From the NCBI GenBank assembly GCA_025060595.1, contig JANXBX010000008.1, positions 16,629 through 80,628 of the forward strand: a stretch of DNA of 64,000 nucleotides. The letters run 5' to 3'. This document shows positions 33,473-42,858 of this stretch, in pieces. The first letter of the stretch is position 1; every line of letters starts with the position of its first letter. The notes beneath the pieces were generated by a model. It worked only from the letters and a program-made list of their open reading frames with translations. It ran no database searches and had not been told where the DNA came from. Source of the DNA: Synergistota bacterium. Lineage in GTDB: Bacteria; Synergistota; GBS-1. The position numbers were made by a program, and so were the translations under genes.

Positions 33473-34816
33473 TCATGGCATGTTAACTAGATAATCTACC
33501 GCTTGTATCAAAATATCGGGTTTGCCAAACCCCCCTGCTTTAGTTATTATCTTAAGGTTAGGTTTGCTTCCACCGCTTACTGTACCGACTGGAACTCCTG
33601 GTGAAACCTCAGAGATTAAGTCGATACCATTACCCCTAAGCTCGTTAAGAAGCGCTCTTGCGGTGTCACCACCTGTAGCTATTACTCCGTGAACGTTTAT
33701 TTTCTCTAACATTAGGGAAGCTAGCTTGGCTAAGAGCTTAGCAACTTTGAGAGATAAAGTCGTTTTGTCAATTCCTCTTTTTTCAGCTTCAATCTTTATT
33801 GAATCTATAAAGTTTGGATCGGCTGGTGTTGTTAGAACCATTATGTTATGCCCTTGATTAATTGCGGTTTCTGAGGAGTTTAATGCTTCCATTAAAGCTT
33901 TATCCTGTAAGTGTTCATTTTCTAAGACAACGCTTACATCTAAAGTTATTATCCATGGATTTTTCTTTTCTTTAAGCAAGGATAATTGTTCTCTTGTTAC
34001 AGGGTTAACTGATCCAATGAGTAATAATATCGTCTTTAACTTAGGCTTAGGTGGCTCTTTTTTAAGCTTCTTTGCTAAGGTCTTTGCTAAAGGACGGGCT
34101 AATCCAGCTGAGCCAGTCAAAATTACTCTACAGGGGTTTCCTTTTTCATCCAAGAAGTATGGTATATCTTCCTCGTGTAAGAATAAAGATTTAACTATCG
34201 TTTCTAGGTCTTCGTTTGTTATGGCGTCTATCACCACTATACTTCCGCCAGCTCTCTTAAAATTAGCAAGGGTTTCGGTTAGCTTTTCTGGTCCATATTG
34301 TAGTTGTTTTATATCTATGCTAAGTACAGGTCGCCGAACGTTTTTTGATAACAAGGTTGGTATATGAGCTTCTCTTACCGGTGAAACTGGATCGCGAGAT
34401 ATAGATGTTCTGGATACTAATTCTCCATTTACTAATAGGTATCCTCCTATTACGGTCCTTCCGTTATCTGGAAAAGCGGGGCATATTATAGCCATGTCAA
34501 AAGCGAAAGCATCCATCATCGCATCGGTCTCTACGCCTACGTTGCCTCTCATGGTGGAGTCTATTTTCTTATATATGGGATATACGCCTTTTTCTTTGGC
34601 AGATTTTGCAGTTGAGAGAACTGCATTATATGCTTCCTCTGCTTTTAATGGTCTACTTTCAGTGTTAAGCACGATTACATCAGTTTCTAATAAAGATTCT
34701 GGTGTCCATTCCCCAAGTAAAACCCTTGTTCTTAATCCTGCTACCGCAAATTGGACACCGGTGTCTCCTGACCCGGTTAGATCATCCGCTATTATGGCAA
34801 AAACCCTGCTTTTCAA
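33473..34816 (-). CDS. dtnK: four-carbon acid sugar kinase (DUF1537, DtnK/OtnK family)
   Basis: About 447 residues. The N-terminal domain has the hallmark FAIIADDLTGSGDTGVQFA, and the C-terminal nucleotide-binding domain has GVIATGGDTARALL and VPVGTVSGG. The family phosphorylates D-threonate, D-erythronate or 3-oxo-tetronates at O4. Paired with PdxA2 it would yield dihydroxyacetone phosphate. The GTG at 34825 lies within the ribosome site; TTG at 34816, six bases after GAGGTG, is the better start. Permease upstream, dehydrogenase downstream, all one transcript. Confidence 0.85.
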   Translation of the reverse strand: MKSRVFAIIADDLTGSGDTGVQFAVAGLRTRVLLGEWTPESLLETDVIVLNTESRPLKAEEAYNAVLSTAKSAKEKGVYPIYKKIDSTMRGNVGVETDAMMDAFAFDMAIICPAFPDNGRTVIGGYLLVNGELVSRTSISRDPVSPVREAHIPTLLSKNVRRPVLSIDIKQLQYGPEKLTETLANFKRAGGSIVVIDAITNEDLETIVKSLFLHEEDIPYFLDEKGNPCRVILTGSAGLARPLAKTLAKKLKKEPPKPKLKTILLLIGSVNPVTREQLSLLKEKKNPWIITLDVSVVLENEHLQDKALMEALNSSETAINQGHNIMVLTTPADPNFIDSIKIEAEKRGIDKTTLSLKVAKLLAKLASLMLEKINVHGVIATGGDTARALLNELRGNGIDLISEVSPGVPVGTVSGGSKPNLKIITKAGGFGKPDILIQAVDYLVNMP

Positions 34817-34847
34817 AATTAACACCTCTTTTAGAGTTATAAGCGGA

Positions 34848-35795
34848 TCACTTGTTTTTGTTAAGTCTCTTATGTAGATAATGGGTTATAAGAGGAGTTA
34901 CTATTGCGGTGACTAAGACTGAGGCAGCAACTTGAGCTGTTGCCACTGAGGAAAATGGAGCGAACCTTGGATCCGCTTGAGCTACTACAGCAGGGGTAGC
35001 CACAGCGTTGCCTGCGGTTGTCCCGATTGCAAATCCAACAGCGCTTCTTTCCTTTAGAATATGACGATAGGATAGATATCCCAGAGTTCCGGTTATCAAA
35101 GATACAAGTAAGCCTAACCATATACCGGTTACTCCTCCTAGTGCTAATGATTTTAGATCTATTCCTGCTCCCAAAGCAAAGGCGAAAAATGGTACGGTTA
35201 TTGAGCTTGCTGGTTTCATCATGTCTGCAAACTTTTGGTCTAGATTGCCTAAAATAAAGCCTACCAGGAATGGTATTATAGCTGCTAAAATATATTTAAG
35301 AGGTATAGCTCCTAAACCGCTCAGTCCTAAGAAGACGAGTGTAAAGAATGGGCCATCGTTTAATGCGCTGGCGATATAGGCACCACGATCCTCATGATTG
35401 CCGTATTGAGCTGCTAAGGCTAACCAGAGACCGCCATTAGAGTTTATAAAGGCTGTCATTGCGGCAAGCAAAGACATACCGAATATCCCATTAAGCCCAA
35501 ATATGTAACCATAGATGACCACAAGTATAGCTGGTATAATCGTTTTAGCTAAAAGCAATACTCCTGTTTTAATCATTACTGCTCCACTTTGGCGGAGATT
35601 AATCTGTGCTCCTGTAGCTAATATTAATAAGGCGATAAGTGGTAAAGCACCGTTTTTAAAGAGCGCTGTGGTAAATGATCCGAGATCTAAGAAGCCGGGA
35701 GAGGTTGTCCTTACTATAGATCCAAGAAGAAGAGGTATCAGCATCATTCCACCGGGAACGCGCTGTAAGGTAGTTACTATTGGGACATTGATCAT
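34848..35795 (-). CDS. kdgT: KdgT-family 2-keto-3-deoxygluconate-type permease
   Basis: About 315 residues, ten hydrophobic helices, with the family opening VPGGMMLIPLLLGSIVRT, then GALPLIALLILATGAQINLR and a C-terminal GFAIGTTAGNAVATPAVVAQADP. KdgT is a proton symporter for 2-keto-3-deoxygluconate; coupling to dtnK and pdxA2 suggests the substrate here is a tetronate such as D-threonate or D-erythronate. The ATG at 35858 adds 21 unconserved residues; ATG at 35795 follows GGAGGTG by 7 bases. First gene of its operon. Confidence 0.83.
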   Translation of the reverse strand: MINVPIVTTLQRVPGGMMLIPLLLGSIVRTTSPGFLDLGSFTTALFKNGALPLIALLILATGAQINLRQSGAVMIKTGVLLLAKTIIPAILVVIYGYIFGLNGIFGMSLLAAMTAFINSNGGLWLALAAQYGNHEDRGAYIASALNDGPFFTLVFLGLSGLGAIPLKYILAAIIPFLVGFILGNLDQKFADMMKPASSITVPFFAFALGAGIDLKSLALGGVTGIWLGLLVSLITGTLGYLSYRHILKERSAVGFAIGTTAGNAVATPAVVAQADPRFAPFSSVATAQVAASVLVTAIVTPLITHYLHKRLNKNK

Positions 35796-35848
35796 GAAAA
35801 TACACCTCCTATTATTTAGCTTTATAATGATAAATCTTTCATAAGATG

Positions 35849-35877
35849 AAAATATCACTATTTAGTATAATTGTCAA
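35849..35877 (-). promoter_or_regulatory. promoter of the kdgT-dtnK-pdxA2 operon
   Basis: On the minus strand, TTGACA (35877-35872), 17 bases, then TATTTT (35854-35849) with an extended TG one base before the -10. It leaves a leader of about 45 bases before kdgT. Confidence 0.7.
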
Positions 35878-35967
35878 CTGATTGTTAGGATATTTTCGAT
35901 TATATTTATTCTTATGTTTGTTGTTATCTCCTATAATTTAATCCTTTTGAACGAATAGAGGTGAAGA

Positions 35968-36684
35968 ATGTTTAGAGAGGAAAAGCCTTTAATTATCATT
36001 CTTGATTTTGATGGTATATATGGCGAACAATATTACTTATCTTCCCTGGGTAGGGTTATAGATTTGAGAAAGGTAGATGGGGTTAAGTTCATGTGTTTTC
36101 CTTCTAAGCTTTGTGAAATTGATGATCTGATTCCGAAAAGGCAAAAGCTTATCTGCTTTCTTGGGGGTGGGGAGTATCATCATTTTTCTCTGCTCTTTTT
36201 AAGAAGGATAAGCTTTCCATTTGTTTTGCTTCTTTTTGATAAGCATTTTGATGCTCTAAAAAGAGAGGATAACTTTATCAGATGCGATTCTTGGATAAGA
36301 GATGCCTTAGGGCTTAAGAACTTGTTTAAGCTTGTATTTATTTGTAAGGCTGAAGTAAGGCGGGACAAGATTTGCTTTCTTCCACCAGATCCATCTAAGC
36401 TCAGCAATCTTATTAAGGGCAAGCAAGTTTATATAAGCATAGATAAGGATGTGCTTGATCTTCCATTGACACGATGGGGTAGGGGATGGCTTTCTTTAGA
36501 TGAGCTTTTAAATTTATTGATCTCTATTTCAAGGGAAAAGATTATCGGAGTTGATATATGTGGAGAGCCTGACAAGCTTGAGCTGTGGAAGATACCGCAG
36601 AGCGAAAGAATTAATCTCTTGATTCTAAAGGCGTTAGGAGTTGTAATCCCAGATAATGTAATAACTAGTATTAAAATTGCATAG
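35968..36684 (+). CDS. arginase/agmatinase-fold protein (ureohydrolase superfamily, divergent)
   Basis: 238 residues. Three spaced motifs match the binuclear manganese site of ureohydrolases: CFLGGGEYHHFS (usually GGDHS), LLFDKHFDA (DxHxD) and ISIDKDVLD (SxDxD). The motif LGGGEYHHFS keeps a histidine. The guanidino-recognition loop and the usual C-terminal glutamate (GVDICGE contains one) are only partly recognisable, and the protein is shorter than arginase (about 300 residues). The substrate is open: guanidino compounds, formiminoglutamate or another amide. GAGGTG ribosome site, ATG start. Monocistronic between two divergently or convergently placed operons. Confidence 0.65.
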   Translation: MFREEKPLIIILDFDGIYGEQYYLSSLGRVIDLRKVDGVKFMCFPSKLCEIDDLIPKRQKLICFLGGGEYHHFSLLFLRRISFPFVLLLFDKHFDALKREDNFIRCDSWIRDALGLKNLFKLVFICKAEVRRDKICFLPPDPSKLSNLIKGKQVYISIDKDVLDLPLTRWGRGWLSLDELLNLLISISREKIIGVDICGEPDKLELWKIPQSERINLLILKALGVVIPDNVITSIKIA

Positions 36685-36704
36685 CTAAGTTTTTGAACTA
36701 ATCT

Positions 36705-38309
36705 TTAAAATACAGCTATATAACCATCGGCCCTTGGTTCTGTAGCTCCTATTAAGGTTCCGTTTTCAAGTTGCCATATAACTTGTCCTCTCCCGAAAGA
36801 GTCTACATCATCGCTATATAAAATTTCATGCCCCATCTGTTTTAAAGTTTCAGCTACTTCTTTTAAAAATTTGCTCTCAAGATGTAATGTTTTCTCTCCT
36901 CTCCATTGCCATCTTGGGCCATCCAAGGCTTCTTGAGGATTCATCCCCCAGTCTATAATCCTAGAAAGTACCTGTAGGTGTCCCTGAGGTTGCATAAAAG
37001 CTCCCATAACACCAAAGGGACCTATCGGCTTTCCTTCCTTCATCAGAAAGCCTGGGATAATCGTATGATAAGGTCTTTTGCCTGGCTCTAAAAAGTTAGG
37101 ACTTTTAGGATCTAAGCTAAAACTGTAACCTCTATTATGAAGGGCTATTCCGGTTTCTGGAACAACTAAACCTGAGCCAAAGCCAGTAAAGTTGCTTTGT
37201 ATGAAGGATACCATGTTTCCTTCTTTATCTGCTGTGGCTAAGTAAACTGTTCCAAACTCCTTAATTATGTCTACTTTTGGAAGATAAGCTCTATCGCTTA
37301 TTAAGGCCCTTTTCTTTTCTAGTCTATCTTCGCCTAAAAGCTCTTTTATAGGGATTTCTCTAAATCTAGGGTCGGATATAAAGTGGAAAGCATCTTCAAA
37401 AGCAAGCTTTATCGATTCTATTTGAAGATGTAAGGCTTCTGGGGTATCGGGAGGTGGCATCTTAAAACCAGAAAGTATTCCCAGGGCTATTAGTACCACC
37501 ATTCCCTGGGAATTAGGAGGAAGTTCGTAAACTTCATAACCTCTATAATTAATACTTAAGGGATTTACCTCTTCAGGTTCGAAGGAAGCAAGATCTTCCT
37601 TTCTTATATATCCTCCATACTTTCTTGAAAAGTTATCTATTCGTTCGGCGATTTCCCCCTTATAGAACTCTTCAGAGTGACTTTCTGCTAATTTTCTTAA
37701 GGTTTTTGCATGATCTCTAAGTTTAATTATCTCTCCTGGTTCGGGTGGTCGCCCTTCATAGCAGAAAGCTTTAAACCAGAAGGAGAACTCTTCTCCGGAG
37801 AGTTTCGAGTATGTTTCGAAGGCCTTTTTCCATGAGCTTGCCACGGTTACTGATATCGGGAAGCCTTCTTCTGCGTAAGCTATAGCTGGTTCAAAGAGCT
37901 CCTTAAAGGGTAGCTTTCCAAACTTTCTGGATAGATATGCCCAGGCTGCAGGCGCTCCCGGGACAGTTACCGGAGGAAAACCATATTTTGGTATCCTCTT
38001 TAAGCCTCGTTCGATGAATTTCTCTGCTGAGATGAGCTTTGGAGCAAAGCCGCTTGAGTTTAAACCAACGAGCTTACCGTTATGATAAACTATAGCAAAT
38101 GCATCTCCACCTATACCATTGCTTGTGGGTTCGACGACTGTTAGACATATAGCTGTAGCTATAGCGGCATCTATGGCGTTGCCACCCCTTTTTAAAATCT
38201 CAAGGCCAGCTTGGGCTGCTAGGGGAACGGATGTTGCGATCATGCCTTTATTTCCATAAACTAGGCTTCTTCTTGAAGGATATCTATAAGAAAATGGGTT
38301 GAAACTCAT
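36705..38309 (-). CDS. gamma-glutamyltransferase-family Ntn hydrolase
   Basis: About 534 residues, the single-chain precursor of a two-subunit Ntn hydrolase. The N-terminal part has GMIATSVPLAAQAGLEILKRGGNA and EPTSNGIGGDAF. The self-cleavage threonine is at FGTVYLATADKEGN, in the place of the usual TTH, and GALLNN-like GIALHNRGYSF plus the final ALDGPRW are conserved. There is no signal peptide, so it should act in the cytosol, on gamma-glutamyl peptides or acyl amides. ATG at 38309 with GGAGGTG; the TTG at 38324 overlaps that site. Divergent from a peptide ABC transporter with only 60 bases between, which suggests a shared role. Confidence 0.83.
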   Translation of the reverse strand: MSFNPFSYRYPSRRSLVYGNKGMIATSVPLAAQAGLEILKRGGNAIDAAIATAICLTVVEPTSNGIGGDAFAIVYHNGKLVGLNSSGFAPKLISAEKFIERGLKRIPKYGFPPVTVPGAPAAWAYLSRKFGKLPFKELFEPAIAYAEEGFPISVTVASSWKKAFETYSKLSGEEFSFWFKAFCYEGRPPEPGEIIKLRDHAKTLRKLAESHSEEFYKGEIAERIDNFSRKYGGYIRKEDLASFEPEEVNPLSINYRGYEVYELPPNSQGMVVLIALGILSGFKMPPPDTPEALHLQIESIKLAFEDAFHFISDPRFREIPIKELLGEDRLEKKRALISDRAYLPKVDIIKEFGTVYLATADKEGNMVSFIQSNFTGFGSGLVVPETGIALHNRGYSFSLDPKSPNFLEPGKRPYHTIIPGFLMKEGKPIGPFGVMGAFMQPQGHLQVLSRIIDWGMNPQEALDGPRWQWRGEKTLHLESKFLKEVAETLKQMGHEILYSDDVDSFGRGQVIWQLENGTLIGATEPRADGYIAVF

Positions 38310-38369
38310 TTCTCTCACCTCCAAGTTTATTATATAATTTAAATTAAAACTTTGAAGGAGGTGTTTGTT

Positions 38370-39941
38370 TTGAAGAAGATAGCTTGGTTTTTGTTTTTCT
38401 CTCTTGCTTTAGGGGTTTTGTTTTCTTTTTCAGTTATGGCTCTGGATAGATCAAAGATAGTAATAGTCGCTACACCTGAGGATCCGACTACTCTTGATCC
38501 TGCTGTAGCTTGGGAACCTAAGGCTCAGCTTGTTATAAAGAACTGTTATAACACGCTTGTTGTAATGGATGGGGAAAGCGCAACTAAAGTTAAGGGGGAG
38601 CTTGCTGAAAGGTGGGAAGTTAGGGACGAGGGTAAAACCTATGTATTTTACTTAGTTAAGGGAGTTAAGTTTCATGATGGTACGGAGCTTACTGCAGAGG
38701 ATGTAAAATATTCTATTGATAGAACTATAGGGGTGAACAAGGGTCCAGGGGCTCAGCTTAAGGAGATAGTAAAGAATATCGAAGTAGTTGACAAATATAC
38801 TGTTAAGTTTGAGCTTAATCATGCTACCCCATGGTTTTTAACTCTTTTAGCTCAGTCTGGTGCTTCCATTTTGAATAGCAAGTTAGTGAAAGCTCATGCT
38901 ACTGAGAAAGATGTGTGGGCCTTAGATTGGCTTCATGATAAAGTTGCAGGCTCTGGTCCTTATAAGCTTGATAGGTGGGTTCATGAACAGCAGATAGTTT
39001 TGGTTAAGAATCCGGGTTATTTTAAAGGATGGAAGGATAATCAGTTTGAGATGGCTATAATAAGGACTATAAAGGAGCCATCCGAAAGAAGGCTTCTGCT
39101 TGAGAAGGGAGATGTGGATATAGCTTTCAGAGTTTCTGAGGATGATTTGCTAAAGATAAGGGACCAAAAAGGGATAAAGGTCTTAACACAGCCTTCTTTA
39201 ACTATATTTTATATTGGGTTTAATGTTAAGAAGGGTCCCTTGCAAGATGTTAGAGTTAGGAAGGCTTTAGCATATGCTTTTGACTATGATGCTTTTATAA
39301 ACGATGCAATGCGTGGATTTGTTCAAAGGCTGAAGGGGCCTGTTCCAAGCGCTATATGGAACTATGATGAGAGTTATCCATATTATAAGAGGGATATAGA
39401 AAAAGCGAAGAAACTACTAGCTGAAGCCGGATATCCTAACGGTGGTTTCACTTTGGATTTCATAGTTGAAACAGGTGGTGATATACATAAACAGGCGGCC
39501 TTGGTTTTTCAGCAAAGCCTTAAGGAGCTTGGGATAAAGGTCAACATTCAGTTCTTGTCATGGACCACTATATGGGCTAAGATGGCTAAGGAGGAAGAGG
39601 CCCCTCAGGTTTTTAATACTCACTGGTATGCTGATTATGCGGATGTGGAGAATTTTCTTTACTATCAGTATCATTCCTCTATGTGGGGGGATAGAGGGTT
39701 TAATGAGTCTTACTATTCTAATCCCGAGGTCGATAAGTTGCTTGATGAAGCAAGGTATATGACTGACGAAGCTAAAAGGAGAGAATTGTTTGCTAAGGCA
39801 GTTAGGATTGTAATGGAAGATTGTCCAGCTATATGGTGTGCTGAAAGGCTTCAGATAGTATCAATAAGAGATTGGATAAAGGGGTACGTCTTAAATCCCA
39901 TTTATTACGAAACTCCTTGTTTTTATGATCTTTATAGGTAG
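38370..39941 (+). CDS. peptide/opine ABC transporter substrate-binding protein (family 5)
   Basis: About 523 residues with a cleavable signal peptide (IAWFLFFSLALGVLFSFSVMA) and no lipobox cysteine, so the protein is free in a periplasm. The DppA/OppA fold is shown by TTLDPAVAWEPKAQL, YVFYLVKGVKFHDGTELTAEDVKYSIDR and VRKALAYAFDYDAFI. The TTG at 38352 is in front of the ribosome site; TTG at 38370 follows GGAGGTG by six bases. First gene of a five-gene transporter operon, separated from the permease by a hairpin. Confidence 0.88.
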   Translation: MKKIAWFLFFSLALGVLFSFSVMALDRSKIVIVATPEDPTTLDPAVAWEPKAQLVIKNCYNTLVVMDGESATKVKGELAERWEVRDEGKTYVFYLVKGVKFHDGTELTAEDVKYSIDRTIGVNKGPGAQLKEIVKNIEVVDKYTVKFELNHATPWFLTLLAQSGASILNSKLVKAHATEKDVWALDWLHDKVAGSGPYKLDRWVHEQQIVLVKNPGYFKGWKDNQFEMAIIRTIKEPSERRLLLEKGDVDIAFRVSEDDLLKIRDQKGIKVLTQPSLTIFYIGFNVKKGPLQDVRVRKALAYAFDYDAFINDAMRGFVQRLKGPVPSAIWNYDESYPYYKRDIEKAKKLLAEAGYPNGGFTLDFIVETGGDIHKQAALVFQQSLKELGIKVNIQFLSWTTIWAKMAKEEEAPQVFNTHWYADYADVENFLYYQYHSSMWGDRGFNESYYSNPEVDKLLDEARYMTDEAKRRELFAKAVRIVMEDCPAIWCAERLQIVSIRDWIKGYVLNPIYYETPCFYDLYR

Positions 39942-39948
39942 ATCCTTT

Positions 39949-39977
39949 GAGGGCTCTCTAATTTTAGGAGAGCCCTC
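39949..39977 (+). terminator. intercistronic hairpin, binding protein / dppB
   Basis: A perfect 10-bp stem (GAGGGCTCTC with GAGAGCCCTC), 9-base loop, starting 8 bases after the binding-protein stop. The following sequence TGAATTATCTTATT is only weakly U-rich, so attenuation or mRNA stabilisation is more likely than full termination. dppB starts 36 bases further on. Confidence 0.7.
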
Positions 39978-40012
39978 TGAATTATCTTATTATAGTGAGG
40001 TGTTTAAGCTAG

Positions 40013-41035
40013 TTGAAGCTCCGTCATTATGTGATTAGAAGGATTCTTCTTCTTTTCCCTGTTCTTCTTGGAGTTATCACTATAACCTTTTTCCTTATTT
40101 ATCTTGTTCCGAGTAATCCTGCAAGGCTTATAGCTGGTCCACGTGCTACAGGTGATCAGCTTAAGCAAATTAATCTTGAGCTTGGTTTAGACAAGCCCAT
40201 TTATGTTCGGTATTTTATGTATCTTAAAAAGCTAATTAAGGGGGATCTGGGAAGATCTATTTTGACCAGGAGGCCTGTTCTTGATGATCTTATGACGTTT
40301 TTCCCAGCTACGCTTGAACTGACTTTAGCAAGTATGCTAATCATGGTTCCAATGGGGATCCTTTTAGGGGTTATTTCTGCGATTAAGAGAAACTCCTCTT
40401 TAGATCATATTATAAGAATTTTTGCTTTAAGTGGGGTTTCCATGCCTGTCTACTGGCTAGGGCTTATATTGCTTTTAGTTTTTTACTTTAAGCTTGGTAT
40501 CCTTCCCGGGCCGGGAAGGCTTGATCCTCATATAGTTCCACCTCCTATGATAACCGGTCTTTATATATTAGATAGCCTTCTTACGGGAAGGTGGGATGCC
40601 TTCACAAGTAGCATAAAGCATATTATACTCCCCGCTATGACCTTAGCTTATGCCACTACTGGCATGACCGCAAGGGTGATGCGCTCTTCTATGCTTGATG
40701 TGATAAGTGCGGAATATATAAGGACTGCAAGGGCCAAGGGGTTAGGTTTTTGGCAAATAGTATTTAGGCATGCTTTGCGTAATGCTCTGATAGCTCCTTT
40801 AACCTTTATAGGTTACCAGTTTGGCTATCTTTTAGCAGGTGCCGTGTTGACCGAGAGCATATTTGGGTGGCCGGGTCTTGGAAGATATGCGGTTGAAGCT
40901 ATGACAAATGTGGATTTTCCAGCAGTTTTAGGTGTGGTTATACTAACTACGATTATTTATGTCATAGTCAATCTGGTTGTGGATATAGCTTATGTAGTAA
41001 TAGATCCGAGGATAAGACTGGGAGGAAAGGAATGA
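40013..41035 (+). CDS. dppB: dipeptide/oligopeptide ABC permease DppB
   Basis: 340-residue inner-membrane permease with six helices. The first helix is LLFPVLLGVITITFFLIYLVP and the ATPase-contact EAA loop is YIRTARAKGLGFWQIVFRHALRNALI. SVFGWPG-like ESIFGWPGLGR is the family's next conserved block. Length and layout match DppB/OppB. TTG start (MKLRHYVIRR). Overlaps dppC by 4 bases (ATGA). Confidence 0.92.
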   Translation: MKLRHYVIRRILLLFPVLLGVITITFFLIYLVPSNPARLIAGPRATGDQLKQINLELGLDKPIYVRYFMYLKKLIKGDLGRSILTRRPVLDDLMTFFPATLELTLASMLIMVPMGILLGVISAIKRNSSLDHIIRIFALSGVSMPVYWLGLILLLVFYFKLGILPGPGRLDPHIVPPPMITGLYILDSLLTGRWDAFTSSIKHIILPAMTLAYATTGMTARVMRSSMLDVISAEYIRTARAKGLGFWQIVFRHALRNALIAPLTFIGYQFGYLLAGAVLTESIFGWPGLGRYAVEAMTNVDFPAVLGVVILTTIIYVIVNLVVDIAYVVIDPRIRLGGKE

Positions 41036-41886
41036 AAAGAAGCGAGTTTAAGTATACGCTGTTTCTTATAAAGCGGAATTATCTTATAATGCTTGGGTTA
41101 GCTATAGTTAGTATGGTTGTCTTCCTCGGGCTCTTTGCTCCTCTTTTGGCTACTCATGATCCTGAAGATATGGTTTTTTCAGATCGTTTGAAGCCTCCAT
41201 CTTTGAAACATCTTCTTGGTACTGATGATAATGGGATGGATATCTTTAGTAGAATACTTTATGGGATAAGGTTTGATTTAACAATTGCTTTTGTGGTTAT
41301 AGCTGTGGTGAGCGTGTTTGGGACCCTTTTAGGAGTTATATCAGGTTACTATGGTGGTTTAGTTGATGAAATTATAATGAGGATAGCTGATATATTTTTA
41401 TCCTTCCCATATATTCTTTTGGCTATGGCTATAGCTGCTGCTTTGGGACCAGGTCTCTTTCACTCCATAATAGCTATATCTGTAACGTGGTGGCCTGTTT
41501 ATGCAAGACTTGCAAGAGGTATGACTCTATTTGTTAAAGAAATGAACTATGTGGAGGCTGCTCGGGCTTTAGGTGCGGGAGGCCTTTATATAATTTTTAA
41601 ACATATCTTGCCTAATATACTGCCTCCGATACTCGTTCAAGCGACTCTTGACATGGGAAATGTAATCTTGGAGGCAGCTGCGCTTAGTTTCATAGGTTTA
41701 GGGGCACAACCCCCTCAACCTGAGCTTGGACTTATGGTTAGTATTGGGAGAGGTTACATGAGGGATTATCCGTGGGTTTCTCTCTTTCCAGGCTTAGCGA
41801 TATTTTTAATGGTCTTAGGCTTTAATCTGTTAGGCGATGGTTTAAGAGACCTTTTAGATCCGAAAGTGAGAAGGAAGCTACTATGA
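41032..41886 (+). CDS. dppC: dipeptide/oligopeptide ABC permease DppC
   Basis: 284-residue permease partner of DppB. The N-terminal helix is MLGLAIVSMVVFLGLFAPLLA, followed by the periplasmic LLGTDDNGMDIFSRILYG and the EAA loop YVEAARALGAGGLYIIFKHILPNILPP. LSFIGLGAQPPQPELGLM is typical of DppC/OppC. Start overlaps the dppB stop as ATGA, and its own stop overlaps dppD the same way, so stoichiometric translation is expected. Confidence 0.92.
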   Translation: MKRSEFKYTLFLIKRNYLIMLGLAIVSMVVFLGLFAPLLATHDPEDMVFSDRLKPPSLKHLLGTDDNGMDIFSRILYGIRFDLTIAFVVIAVVSVFGTLLGVISGYYGGLVDEIIMRIADIFLSFPYILLAMAIAAALGPGLFHSIIAISVTWWPVYARLARGMTLFVKEMNYVEAARALGAGGLYIIFKHILPNILPPILVQATLDMGNVILEAAALSFIGLGAQPPQPELGLMVSIGRGYMRDYPWVSLFPGLAIFLMVLGFNLLGDGLRDLLDPKVRRKLL

Positions 41887-42839
41887 GTGGAAATCTGCTG
41901 GAGGTTAGGAATCTTAAAAGCTACTTTTATACGTATGATGGTGTGGTTAAAGCGGTTGATGGGATCAGCTTTTATATAAAGGAGAAGGAATCTTTTGGAT
42001 TGGTGGGAGAAACCGGTTGTGGAAAGAGCGTAACTGCTCTTTCAGTTATGAGGCTTCTTGACCCTCCTGGAAGGATAGTCGATGGAGAGATCTTATTTGA
42101 AGGTCTTGATATTTTGCGTATTCCAGAGGAAAAGATGCGGGAGCTGAGAGGAAGCAGAATCTCAATTATATTTCAAGATTCTATGGCTTCGCTTAATCCC
42201 CTTATGAAGATAGGAGATCAGATAGCTGAGGTTTTGAGAAAAGGCAGGAGTAAAGTGGAAAGGGAAGATATAGAGGAGCTTCTCAAGCTAGTGAGGATGC
42301 CCTCACCTAGACGAGTGGTAAATTCCTATCCATTTGAGCTTTCAGGTGGGATGAGGCAGAGAGCAATGATAGCCATGATGCTTGCTTCTAAACCGCGATT
42401 GCTTATAGCGGATGAGCCCACTACCGCTTTGGATGTAACCACACAGGTTCAGATTTTGAATCTTCTTAAAGATATGAAAGAAAATATGGGACTTTCTGTA
42501 TGGCTTATAACTCATGATCTTGGTGTTGTAGCAGAGTTTTGTGATAGAGTTTGTGTTATGTATGCTGGAAAGATTATCGAATGTGGTAGCGTTAGGGAGA
42601 TATTTAAGGAGCCTCTTCACCCTTACACTATAGGGTTACTTAGTTCCATTCCGGTTGTTAATAGGAGGGTTGATAGACTTTCGAGTATTCCGGGAAATGT
42701 TCCTAATCTTATAAATCCACCTTTAGGTTGTAGGTTTCATCCAAGGTGTTCATACGCTTTTTCTTTGTGCTCTGAAAGGGTCCCTGAGGAAACGCGAGTA
42801 AGCGAGACTCACACGGTTTTCTGTCATCTTTACTCTTAG
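41883..42839 (+). CDS. dppD: dipeptide/oligopeptide ABC ATPase DppD
   Basis: 318-residue cytosolic ATPase. Walker [15 protein letters not shown]-loop [13 protein letters not shown], signature [17 protein letters not shown], Walker [14 protein letters not shown], and switch histidine [11 protein letters not shown]. The C-terminal oligopeptide-transporter extension has the cysteine-rich [14 protein letters not shown], which in this family may hold an iron-sulfur cluster. Overlaps dppC by 4 bases. Confidence 0.93.
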   Translation: MSGNLLEVRNLKSYFYTYDGVVKAVDGISFYIKEKESFGLVGETGCGKSVTALSVMRLLDPPGRIVDGEILFEGLDILRIPEEKMRELRGSRISIIFQDSMASLNPLMKIGDQIAEVLRKGRSKVEREDIEELLKLVRMPSPRRVVNSYPFELSGGMRQRAMIAMMLASKPRLLIADEPTTALDVTTQVQILNLLKDMKENMGLSVWLITHDLGVVAEFCDRVCVMYAGKIIECGSVREIFKEPLHPYTIGLLSSIPVVNRRVDRLSSIPGNVPNLINPPLGCRFHPRCSYAFSLCSERVPEETRVSETHTVFCHLYS

Positions 42840-42858
42840 GGGAGAGGAGATATTAGCT

